Shown here: one piece after another, positions 1-6,613 of the stretch
Numbering within the stretch: position 1 is the stretch's first letter
How the letters are laid out: each line of letters begins with the position of its first letter
Assembly (NCBI GenBank): GCA_937944405.1
Contig: CALDYR010000137.1
Coordinates: forward strand, 1-32,250
Direction of reading: 5' to 3'
Origin: an uncultured Pirellulaceae bacterium
GTDB lineage: Bacteria > Planctomycetota > Planctomycetia > Pirellulales > Pirellulaceae
DNA: 32,250 nt
Notes under the pieces: model-generated
Told to the model about the DNA's origin: nothing
Seen by the model: the letters and a program-made list of their open reading frames with translations, nothing else
The model's database searches: none
Position numbers and translations under genes: made by a program

Positions 1-125
1 CAACCTGGCTCCAAGGCCTGTAATCCGAAATCTCCAAAGACAACTCTGTTGCCGCGAGTCGCATTACCTTTTATATGACCTCTTTGGACCTTTCGATGCT
101 TGACCCGTTTTGGCATCAGCGCCAT
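1..125 (-). CDS. rplP: 50S ribosomal protein L16, N-terminal part (runs off the left edge)
   Basis: L16 binds 23S rRNA near the A site and is needed for tRNA positioning on the 50S subunit. Reading the minus strand from the ATG at 125 gives [20 protein letters not shown], followed by [20 protein letters not shown]. This is the canonical L16 N-terminus, including the GxxLQALEP block. About 41 codons are visible and the rest lies outside the window. The start is supported by a GGAG Shine-Dalgarno sequence about 9 nt upstream, which itself lies inside rpsC. The frame overlaps the last 62 nt of rpsC. A second ATG at 116 would still give a 53-nt overlap. The gene follows rpsC in the standard S10 operon order. 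The identification is secure; only the exact start could be debated. Confidence 0.93.
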   Translation of the reverse strand, partial: MALMPKRVKHRKVQRGHIKGNATRGNRVVFGDFGLQALEPG

Positions 126-771
126 TGTCTTCGTCTCCGTAATTACCTTGGTTAATCCAGACTTGAACCCCGATATGCCCTTGTGGCGTCAGAGCTTCGG
201 TTTTGCCGAAACTAATTTTCGCCCGGAGCGTACTCAAAGGAATCGAGCCACTAATCTGCTTTTCGCGACGAGCCATCTCAGCACCACCAAGACGACCAGC
301 CAATTGAATCTTTATACCCTTTGCGCCAGCGTCCATTGTTTCCTCGGACGCACGCTTCATCGTCCGCCTAAAACTGGAACGACGCATCAGTTGTTCGGCA
401 ACCTTTTCGGCAACCAGCTGAGCCTGCATATCCGGTCGGGAAATCTCCTCTATCTTCAAATTGATTTTCCGCTTAACGAGATTCTGAATCTCGTTCTGGA
501 GTCGCTCGACTTCCTGTCCCTTTTTCCCAATAATGATGCCCGGACGAGCCACAAACAAAGTGACCTTAACCTCTTCACGTGTTCGCTCTATCTCGATCTT
601 ATCGATGCCGGCAGCCTTATAATTCTGCGTCGGGTGCTTCTTAACGAAGTTACGAATCTTGTGGTCTTCAACCAAGAAGGTTGCGAACTCATTTTTTGGT
701 GCATACCAACGGCTTCGCCATGTTTCCATTACACCAGTGCGAAATGCAATCGGATTTACTTTTTGACCCAT
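64..771 (-). CDS. rpsC: 30S ribosomal protein S3
   Basis: S3 is a small-subunit protein at the mRNA entry channel. The product is 235 aa and begins [14 protein letters not shown], the family-typical N-terminus. A type II KH domain with the [12 protein letters not shown] loop lies around residues 78-89, and the C-terminal S3 domain follows (block [13 protein letters not shown]). A TTG 15 nt further upstream (786) is open, but it lies before the AGGAAA Shine-Dalgarno that sits 7 nt from the ATG at 771, so the ATG is the better start. The last about 20 residues (from [19 protein letters not shown]) are encoded over the start of rplP. The tail is lysine-rich and poorly conserved in the family, so it is probably the partner that adapted to the overlap. 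Confidence 0.97.
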   Translation of the reverse strand: MGQKVNPIAFRTGVMETWRSRWYAPKNEFATFLVEDHKIRNFVKKHPTQNYKAAGIDKIEIERTREEVKVTLFVARPGIIIGKKGQEVERLQNEIQNLVKRKINLKIEEISRPDMQAQLVAEKVAEQLMRRSSFRRTMKRASEETMDAGAKGIKIQLAGRLGGAEMARREKQISGSIPLSTLRAKISFGKTEALTPQGHIGVQVWINQGNYGDEDNGADAKTGQASKGPKRSYKR

Positions 772-864
772 AACTTTTCCTGACAAATTTTAAACCGAAA
801 TGCGGTTCACATTGCAGCCAACACGCCGCCGCTTGTTTAAGTGAGTGATTCTTAAAACTTGAAG

Positions 865-1215
865 TTACTCAACTGACTCTAGCGTCACACGAATGTGAGA
901 CATACGTTTGAGAATAACCATTGACATCCCCCGTGCTCGAGGCTGCATTCGCTTGAACATTGGCCCGCCGTCAACACAAGCCTCCGAAACAAAAAGTGCG
1001 TGCTCTTGAACAATCTGCCCAGGGTTTTGCCCAGGATCTTGGGCGTTCGCTAGAGCTGTTTTAATTACCTTTTCCAACATCCGGGCTCCACGCTGAGGCT
1101 GGAACCTAAGGATATCCAACGCCTCGTCAACATACTTCCCACGAACCATATCCGCCAATGGCCGAACCTTACGTGGGCTAATCCTTGCGTAACGATGCTT
1201 TGATTGAAATAACAT
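865..1215 (-). CDS. rplV: 50S ribosomal protein L22
   Basis: L22 lines the polypeptide exit tunnel and contacts all domains of 23S rRNA. The 116-aa product shows the family N-terminal block RYARISPRKVRPLADMVRG, the central helix with KVIKTALANAQ, and the tunnel beta-hairpin region MFKRMQPRARGMSMVILKR. Length matches the usual 110-120 aa. The frame is open further upstream into rpsS, but the ATG at 1215 lies one base after the rpsS stop. It has an AGGG ribosome-binding site about 9 nt ahead, within the last rpsS codons, which points to coupled translation. The next gene downstream is rpsC. Confidence 0.96.
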   Translation of the reverse strand: MLFQSKHRYARISPRKVRPLADMVRGKYVDEALDILRFQPQRGARMLEKVIKTALANAQDPGQNPGQIVQEHALFVSEACVDGGPMFKRMQPRARGMSMVILKRMSHIRVTLESVE

Positions 1216-1216
1216 A

Positions 1217-1486
1217 CTACTTACCCTTTTTCCCGATGTGCCCCCGGAACGTACGAGTCGGCGCAAATTCGCCCAACTTGTGACCGACCATGTCTTCGGT
1301 TATCTGAACCTTAACGTGCTGACGTCCATTGTGGACCATAAATGTATAGCCAATGAACTCGGGAACTACCGTGCAAGAACGCGCCCAAGTTTTTATCGGC
1401 TCGCGGTTACCCGACTCCATCGCCTTCTCTACCTTCGCGAAGAGCTTTTCATCGACGAACGGTCCTTTTTTCTGTGATCTACTCAT
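1217..1486 (-). CDS. rpsS: 30S ribosomal protein S19
   Basis: S19 sits in the head of the 30S subunit and forms a complex with S13. The 89-aa product begins [20 protein letters not shown] and contains the signature block [20 protein letters not shown], then [16 protein letters not shown] and a basic C-terminus. Length is normal (about 90 aa). It ends in TAG, followed one base later by the rplV ATG. Since TAG is clearly used as a true stop here, wholesale amber reassignment in this organism is unlikely. No strong Shine-Dalgarno is visible before the ATG, so translation may depend on the upstream rplB, whose stop is 37 nt away. Confidence 0.97.
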   Translation of the reverse strand: MSRSQKKGPFVDEKLFAKVEKAMESGNREPIKTWARSCTVVPEFIGYTFMVHNGRQHVKVQITEDMVGHKLGEFAPTRTFRGHIGKKGK

Positions 1487-1523
1487 AATGATTCAATTCT
1501 TGGCCGCGAAAGCAGCAACAATA

Positions 1524-2384
1524 TTATTTCGAAACTTTCAACTGACCATAACGCTTCGACTTGCGGCGGCGCACAATCGCCGCGTTTGAAGCCTTGGCTC
1601 GCTTACGCGTGCGCCCCCCCTTGGCTGGCACACCAGAGGGGCTGACCGGATGACGACCACCCTTAGTACGCCCCTCACCGCCACCATGCGGGTGATCAAT
1701 GGGATTCATCGCAGAGCCCCGAACAGTCGGACGTCGCCCCAACCAACGGCTACGCCCAGCCTTCCCTAAAACTACAGAGCTATGCTCACTGTTCCCAACC
1801 TTCCCGATCACGGCGCGACACGCCGAAGGAATACGACGGATCTCCCCGCTCGGCAGGGAAATTTGAGCCCACTTTGCCTCGCGAGCCATCAGCACAGCGT
1901 TGGTCCCCGCACTTCGACAGAGAACAGCACCTTGTCCGGGCCGCATCTCTACGTTGTGAATAACAGTCGCCAACGGAATGTTCTTCAGCGGCAGACAATT
2001 GCCGGGATTTGGCGGAACATCCGGCCCACTTTCAACCGTCATACCAGCCTTTAACGCCTCTGGTGCGATGATATATCGCTTTTCTCCATCTACGTACTTC
2101 AACAAAGCGATACGCGCACTTCGGTTCGGATCGTACTGAATTGAGTCAACCAACGCCGACACACCATCCTTGTTACGCTTAAAGTCGATCACACGATAGA
2201 GCCGCTTGTGACCGCCGCCACGATGCCGACAAGTGATCTTCCCCTGATTGTTACGCCCTGCATTTTTCTTAATCGGCCGTAGAAGTGACCTCTCAGGCTT
2301 AGCACCCTTAGTCAACTCGGCAAAATCGCTTACGCTGGCGTCCCGTCGACCCGGCGATGTCGGTTTGTATTTTCTAATGCCCAT
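1524..2384 (-). CDS. rplB: 50S ribosomal protein L2
   Basis: L2 is a primary 23S rRNA binder needed for subunit joining and peptidyl-transferase activity. The 286-aa product starts [20 protein letters not shown] and shows the family motifs [34 protein letters not shown] and [20 protein letters not shown]. The last includes the conserved histidine next to the peptidyl-transferase centre. The C-terminus is very basic. Length is close to the usual 273-280 aa. It is placed between rplW and rpsS as expected for the S10 operon. Confidence 0.98.
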   Translation of the reverse strand: MGIRKYKPTSPGRRDASVSDFAELTKGAKPERSLLRPIKKNAGRNNQGKITCRHRGGGHKRLYRVIDFKRNKDGVSALVDSIQYDPNRSARIALLKYVDGEKRYIIAPEALKAGMTVESGPDVPPNPGNCLPLKNIPLATVIHNVEMRPGQGAVLCRSAGTNAVLMAREAKWAQISLPSGEIRRIPSACRAVIGKVGNSEHSSVVLGKAGRSRWLGRRPTVRGSAMNPIDHPHGGGEGRTKGGRHPVSPSGVPAKGGRTRKRAKASNAAIVRRRKSKRYGQLKVSK

Positions 2385-2478
2385 GTGTTCTTTATAACTC
2401 TTAGATTATTCCGTAGCCCTAACCACAACACCCCAAACCAACCGCAGAACCGCCAAGAACTGCGACGTGAACCCGGCA

Positions 2479-2814
2479 TCAAAACAACTCAATCCGATCA
2501 TCATCAGCCAACCGCACAATTGCCATCTTAGTGTCCTGCGTACGCCCCAGTTTGAATCGGGAGCGACGCGTCTTACCTTTCCGGATCTGAGTCGAAAGGC
2601 CAACGACCCTCACCTCAAAAAGCCGTTCGATTGCGGATTTAATCTCAGTCTTTGTCGCAAGCGGATTCACCTTAAACGTATACTGATTCAGCTCTGCGAA
2701 CTGGTACATCCCCTTCTCGGTTACAAGCGGCTTGATGACAACTTGATGAGGCTCAAGCTTCAACGTCCGCTCGGGAGCAGGCTTTCGATTATGCTTTGTT
2801 ATCACTTTACCCAC
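2479..2814 (-). CDS. rplW: 50S ribosomal protein L23
   Basis: L23 lies at the tunnel exit and is the docking site for trigger factor and SRP. The product is 111 aa, with the family core HQVVIKPLVTEKGMYQFAE, the TKTEIKSAIERLFEV helix and the RRSRFKLGRTQDTKMAIVRL strand. The start chosen is a GTG at 2814 with a GGAG ribosome-binding site 7 nt upstream. This gives about 20 extra basic residues before the conserved core. A second GTG at 2805 is less well placed. Its neighbours are rplD (69 nt upstream) and rplB (downstream). Confidence 0.94.
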   Translation of the reverse strand: MGKVITKHNRKPAPERTLKLEPHQVVIKPLVTEKGMYQFAELNQYTFKVNPLATKTEIKSAIERLFEVRVVGLSTQIRKGKTRRSRFKLGRTQDTKMAIVRLADDDRIELF

Positions 2815-2883
2815 AGCTCAACTCCAACACTTTTTACATACTGACGGTTCGACCAACTCCCCGGCCGAAAACCACGCAACAAA

Positions 2884-3510
2884 CTAGGAATCGCTATCTT
2901 TTATTTTGTCCAGAGCCGCCTTATCAACGACCACCCTTTGCGGAGCCAGCAATGCCAAAGCATTAAGATCCGACGCAGGCATCACCGAAACACCACTAAC
3001 GTTCCTAGCACTCTTGTAAACCGCTGGCGACAGCCCATCAGTAGCAATCAAGGCAGTCTTCCCAGCCAACCCCATCCCCTTCAGCATGGAAGCCACCACA
3101 GAAGTTTTCGGCGAGTCCATCCTCAAACCGTCAACAACCAAGACTTGATCGTCCTGAATCTTACCCGCCAATGCCATCTTAGTTGCAGCGCGAACAGCCT
3201 TACGAGGCAGCCGATACGAATAGTCTCGATTATCCCTCGCGAACGCATGGCCGCCGCCCCGCCTAATGTTCGAGCGGCGCGAACCTGCACGGGCATTTCC
3301 AGTACCCTTTTGCCGGTACATTTTCTTCTTATTCCCCGCCACCATTGCGCGACTCTTGGTCTTGTGAGAACCCTGCCGCCTACTGGCTTGATACATCAAA
3401 ACCACATCGTGCAACAACTGCTTATTGATCGTAGCGGCAATTGCCGACGGGTCGATTTCGTACTTCCCGACCTCTTTTCCACTAATATCAAACACCGGCA
3501 AATTCGCCAT
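2884..3510 (-). CDS. rplD: 50S ribosomal protein L4
   Basis: L4 is an early-assembly 50S protein whose extended loop reaches the exit tunnel; in enterobacteria it also represses the S10 operon. The 208-aa product starts MANLPVFDISGKEVGKYEID. It contains the classical L4 loop, with SRRQGSHKTKSRAMVAGNKK and MYRQKGTGNARAGSRRSNI, then the KAVRAATKMALAGK block. Length is typical. An AGG-containing Shine-Dalgarno precedes the ATG. Whether this organism uses L4 autoregulation cannot be told from the sequence. Confidence 0.97.
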   Translation of the reverse strand: MANLPVFDISGKEVGKYEIDPSAIAATINKQLLHDVVLMYQASRRQGSHKTKSRAMVAGNKKKMYRQKGTGNARAGSRRSNIRRGGGHAFARDNRDYSYRLPRKAVRAATKMALAGKIQDDQVLVVDGLRMDSPKTSVVASMLKGMGLAGKTALIATDGLSPAVYKSARNVSGVSVMPASDLNALALLAPQRVVVDKAALDKIKDSDS

Positions 3511-3615
3511 GACTTCTACCTAATAAACGTTTTGTATCCCCAAAGCCCGACACCACACTCCGAGCGACGCACTGAACCGCTACAAATAATCGAAAACCGC
3601 CGGACGCAACAGCAC

Positions 3616-4332
3616 CTACTTCTTCATATTGGTCTCACGTATCACCAACATCCCGCCATTCGGCCCCGGAACAGCCCCCTCCACCAACAGCAAGTTGTTC
3701 TCCCCATCAACGCGATGAAGTCCCAAATTCCGAGCGGTAACCTTAGAACTCCCGTACTGCCCAGCCATACGCTTCCCTTTAAAAGTACGGCTCGGCCACG
3801 CACTCATGCCCGTACCACCGGCATGACGATGACACTTCTTGACACCGTGACTTGCACGCTGACCAGAGAAGTTATGCCTCTTCATGACACCCGCAAAACC
3901 GCGTCCTTTACTCACCCCACTAACATCAACACGCTTAACCTCAACCAAGTCCGCAACAACAACACTCTGCCCTACCTCATAACCATCAGTCTCGCCGCGC
4001 AACTCTCGCACAAACCGCTTCGGTTCACAACCAGCCTTCGCCGGAAGCTCAACCCCCGCAGCTACCAGCGCCTTGTTTCGCTTGCTTTTAATATCTGCCA
4101 CGTGGCCGCGCTCAGAACGTGCAGCCTGAGACTGCCGCGAGCGACCGCCCACAGGACGCTTCTTATCCAAGAACCCCAGTTGAACCGCAGAATAGCCATC
4201 CCTCTCCTGCGTACGAAGCTGAAGCACAGTACAAGGCCCCGCCTCAATCACCGTTACCGGCGTCGCAACTCCCGTCTCAGGATCAAAAACCTGAGTCATC
4301 CCGACCTTACGACCGAGTATGCCTTTCGTCAT
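3616..4332 (-). CDS. rplC: 50S ribosomal protein L3
   Basis: L3 is an early-binding 50S protein that reaches the peptidyl-transferase centre. The 238-aa product begins MTKGILGRKVGMTQVFDPET and carries the family blocks VTVIEAGPCTVLQLRTQERD, SKGRGFAGVMKRHNFSGQRA and SRTFKGKRMAGQYG. It is about 30 aa longer than E. coli L3 because of a basic insert, around residues 63-95, before the EPKRFVRELR block. The glutamine methylated by PrmB in E. coli lies in a segment that here reads GMSAWPSRTFKGK, so that residue seems to be absent. The gene is separated from rpsJ by 173-178 nt, unusually wide for this operon. Confidence 0.97.
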   Translation of the reverse strand: MTKGILGRKVGMTQVFDPETGVATPVTVIEAGPCTVLQLRTQERDGYSAVQLGFLDKKRPVGGRSRQSQAARSERGHVADIKSKRNKALVAAGVELPAKAGCEPKRFVRELRGETDGYEVGQSVVVADLVEVKRVDVSGVSKGRGFAGVMKRHNFSGQRASHGVKKCHRHAGGTGMSAWPSRTFKGKRMAGQYGSSKVTARNLGLHRVDGENNLLLVEGAVPGPNGGMLVIRETNMKK

Positions 4333-4510
4333 GACTATTCGCCTTATCTATTTCCAACTGGCACCATCCTGAAGAAGCCAGACCGACATTTGCGGGCCGC
4401 TTTCCTCAAAACTTTCAACCATTTTCCTATTTCACCAACACCACTTCACCGACAACACGAACTCCACACGAAGCCTGCCTGCCGCCCCGACTACACAAAA
4501 CCTCAACAAA

Positions 4511-4837
4511 CTAACCCTTCACCAAAGCCTTGATCTTAATCTCAACACCACCCGGCAAACTGAGCTTGTTCAATGCTTCGATGGTCTTCGCCGTAGCCTC
4601 AACAATATCAATCAAACGCTTATGCGTGCGAATCTCAAACTGCTGACGCGCCTTCTTGTTGACAAACGGACCAGAGAGAACGGTATAACGTTCAATTCGA
4701 GTCGGCAGTGGAATTGGACCGTGGACTTCGGAGTGAGTCCGCTTCGCCGTCTCCACAATTTCCTGAGCGCTTTGATCCAAAGCCGAATGGTCGTAAGCTT
4801 CCATCCGAATACGAATTACTTCTTTTGCAGCAGCCAC
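4511..4837 (-). CDS. rpsJ: 30S ribosomal protein S10
   Basis: S10 belongs to the 30S head; the S10-NusB pair also serves antitermination. The product is 108 aa, with the family blocks [37 protein letters not shown] and [24 protein letters not shown] at 4855 gives a slightly longer frame. The GTG at 4837 has an AGGGA ribosome-binding site 7 nt upstream and yields the expected length, so it is preferred. It is the first gene of the operon visible here. The nearest plausible promoter is at 4997-5025. Confidence 0.96.
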   Translation of the reverse strand: MAAAKEVIRIRMEAYDHSALDQSAQEIVETAKRTHSEVHGPIPLPTRIERYTVLSGPFVNKKARQQFEIRTHKRLIDIVEATAKTIEALNKLSLPGGVEIKIKALVKG

Positions 4838-4996
4838 TCGGGAGTCCCTCAACAAAAATTACCACACACCCTCTTGATAGACGCAGACACAGTTGTCCGC
4901 GATTGTTCAGGCCACTCACACTTTCGCGAGAATCACGATAAAAACAGTAGTGTGTTGGCTAAGAGGTCGATTCCCCAACAATTTGGGAAACCGGAG

Positions 4997-5025
4997 AATT
5001 TATTGCGACTGACCCAAATGGTCAA
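4997..5025 (-). promoter_or_regulatory. Candidate sigma70-type promoter for the S10 operon
   Basis: On the minus strand there is TTGACC (5 of 6 to the -35 consensus) at 5020-5025. A 17-bp spacer separates it from TAAATT (4 of 6 to the -10) at 4997-5002. Initiation would fall near 4990, leaving a leader of about 150 nt before rpsJ, long enough for regulatory structure. No other -35/-10 pair of this quality was seen between here and rpsJ. Inferred from sequence only. Confidence 0.45.
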
Positions 5026-5519
5026 CAGCAAAAACTCAAAAACTCAAGTCTTTTGGCAAACGACCTTAGCAGGCCGCTTCACAACTGCCTAAGCCTCAAA
5101 CTCTGGTGAATTGAATCCATCAGCCCAACAAAGTCCGGTTCGGTAGCAGTTAGCTTTGCGACTGTCCGGCTGGGTCTCGTTGAGCCTGATGCTTCACGCT
5201 GCGTTGCTCACGTTTGTTGCATTGCAATCACCCTCTGGTGGGTATGTTATCTCGGCCAGCGTTGATCGAATAGTCTCCGTCGGCATTTTTCGTATTCTTA
5301 ATTTGGTCGAAGTCCATCAGAAAATGTTTTTGCCGGTAATTTCTTGATTCTGCCGGAGCAGTTTTCTCAAGCCTATTTTTCTCAAGCACGAATCCCAAAG
5401 GCGTCCCGTTGCCGCGGTGACCCGGAAGTACTGCCAAAGCAAGCGTCGTGGGCGCGTTCCAGCATGCACTTTGCAACGCTATTAAACGTCGAATAATGAT
5501 TATTCAACCGTGTTATGTG
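5026..5519. other. Gene-poor gap with one possible decayed ORF
   Basis: About 490 bp lies between the S10 operon promoter and the promoter of the next plus-strand gene. No RNA gene or convincing CDS is visible. A plus-strand frame at 5156-5347 starts with TTG and opens with a hydrophobic stretch (WVSLSLMLHAALLTFVAL). This resembles the N-terminal membrane segment of many planctomycete anchored proteins. It loses protein-like character after about 40 codons and has no ribosome-binding site. It may be the remnant of a truncated gene or chance. Other open frames on the minus strand here look random. Confidence 0.35.
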
Positions 5520-5525
5520 TATAAT
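5520..5525 (+). promoter_or_regulatory. Perfect -10 hexamer upstream of the 150-aa secreted protein gene
   Basis: TATAAT occurs at 5520-5525, in the context TTATGTGTATAATCAG. There is no good -35 at 16-18 bp spacing. A transcript starting near 5532 would give a leader of about 55 nt before the ATG at 5587. Inference from sequence. Confidence 0.35.
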
Positions 5526-5586
5526 CAGATTTGGACGCGGGTTCCAACCGCTCTGTCGGTCCGCCAGAATCAAAAGGGAAACGGTC

Positions 5587-6039
5587 ATGGTTTGTTACTC
5601 TTGGAAAACAGTCACGCGAGATGTTAGGAAATCCTTGGGAGTTGTGGCGGTCATGACGGCCATCGCTGCGGCTGATTTGGTTCTTGCCCAAGGTCCCAAC
5701 ACCACGATTCAGCTACCAACATTTCGCGTGACAGAGTTCCGGTCGTCTTTTAGCGTTCCCGATGGGGGAACGATTAGCATCGGTGGCGTTGGCGGTGGGC
5801 GTTCGAGTAACAGGCGTCGCCTAACGCCACGGAACCCCACCAATGGGAGGTCAACCGTCAGCGGTTTCGGTGCGAGCGTTGCTCCATATGTGCTGATCAC
5901 CGAGGAGCTTGAACAAGCGCGCTTACACGGCGTTGCGCTGCTGACGCGCCGGAGCATGCAAACCCCAAAAGAGATCAACGGCACAACCCGAATCCAGTCC
6001 AAAGCCGACTTCATCTCGCGAAACATCAATCGGCGTTAG
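5587..6039 (+). CDS. Small secreted protein with a secretin-like VPDGGT motif
   Basis: The gene was not recognised as a named family. The product is 150 aa. An N-terminal signal peptide is likely, with basic residues up to about 15, a hydrophobic stretch to about 30, and cleavage after LVLAQ. Around residues 55-68 it reads FSVPDGGTISIGGV. This resembles the VPDGGTxxxGG strand seen at the end of type II/III secretin domains and in several small planctomycete proteins. The rest is Arg/Gly/Thr-rich, with a helical segment VLITEELEQARLHGVALLTR. The start at 5587 has an AGGGA ribosome-binding site 7 nt away; an earlier in-frame start at 5515 would precede the promoter. The 3' end overlaps the convergent gene by 14 nt. 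With a single motif it cannot be a full secretin; a role in an outer-membrane or periplasmic assembly is only a guess. Confidence 0.7.
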   Translation: MVCYSWKTVTRDVRKSLGVVAVMTAIAAADLVLAQGPNTTIQLPTFRVTEFRSSFSVPDGGTISIGGVGGGRSSNRRRLTPRNPTNGRSTVSGFGASVAPYVLITEELEQARLHGVALLTRRSMQTPKEINGTTRIQSKADFISRNINRR

Positions 6040-6598
6040 GAACCGGGGGTTTAGGTAGGCCTGACTGTTCAGCGCTCATTCCGGAGCTCGCACTGGACAA
6101 ATGGCGTTGGATCTTGGCGAACGTCTTTTCACCCACTCCCTTAACTTCTAACAATTGATCTACCCAATGGTAGCGGCCGATATCACTTCGATGCATAACA
6201 ATGGATTTCGCGGTTTTTTCACCAATCGAAGGTAAATTAGCGAACTCAACCCAGCGTTCGGTGTTGACGTCAACTCGATATTCGGCGCGGCGAGGCACAC
6301 GATTTTCAATATCGATGCAGCGCTGAAACCAAGCCCATCCGCCGACCAAATAGACGATGCCGACGGCCACGCTCACTCCAACGATTGCGCTAAGATGACG
6401 GCAGGGAAGGGTGGGGACACCAAACGCATCGTTGCACCCAGCCAGATCACCGGGCGGACCGTTTGGTAATTCGCCGAGTAAACCGGCGGGCGCATGACCG
6501 AGCAAATCTTCGTGCAAACTTGGTGACGCATCGTTAGCTACGCAACCGCGTTTTGCGGTATTTCGAGGTAATTTGCTATCCTGTGAATTTGCCTCCAT
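6026..6598 (-). CDS. Membrane-anchored ComEA-like helix-hairpin-helix protein
   Basis: The 190-aa product has a Cys/Pro/Gly-rich N-terminal region of about 70 residues and one transmembrane helix (about 71-91, AIVGVSVAVGIVYLVGGWAW). A C-terminal tandem helix-hairpin-helix unit follows at about 109-167. It contains the ComEA-type blocks DVNTERWVEFANLPSIGEKT and LLEVKGVGEKTFAKIQRHL. In ComEA this fold binds double-stranded DNA outside the membrane during uptake. DNA binding here is inferred from the family, and competence is not shown. The gene starts 15 nt after the EF-hand gene stop, so the two are probably co-transcribed. The 3' end overlaps the convergent gene by 14 nt. The start has only a weak purine-rich GGGGGTG upstream. 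Confidence 0.8.
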   Translation of the reverse strand: MEANSQDSKLPRNTAKRGCVANDASPSLHEDLLGHAPAGLLGELPNGPPGDLAGCNDAFGVPTLPCRHLSAIVGVSVAVGIVYLVGGWAWFQRCIDIENRVPRRAEYRVDVNTERWVEFANLPSIGEKTAKSIVMHRSDIGRYHWVDQLLEVKGVGEKTFAKIQRHLSSASSGMSAEQSGLPKPPVPNAD

Positions 6599-6613
6599 GC
6601 TTTCACCCCCGCG

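Noticed and set aside
100..783. Plus-strand open frame opposite rpsC
   Set aside because: Antisense to rpsC over its full length; no ribosome-binding site or family match.
771..786. TTG start for rpsC at 786
   Set aside because: The ATG at 771 has the conserved MGQKVNP start and a good ribosome-binding site; the TTG lies before that site.
2845..2870. GGTTCGACC sequence as a tRNA T-arm
   Set aside because: No other tRNA arms, acceptor stem or CCA are present around it.
2938..4533. A 531-codon plus-strand open frame opposite rplD and rplC
   Set aside because: It is antisense to two certain ribosomal genes, is rich in Arg/His/Pro/Thr, and has no recognisable domain; it results from codon bias on the other strand.
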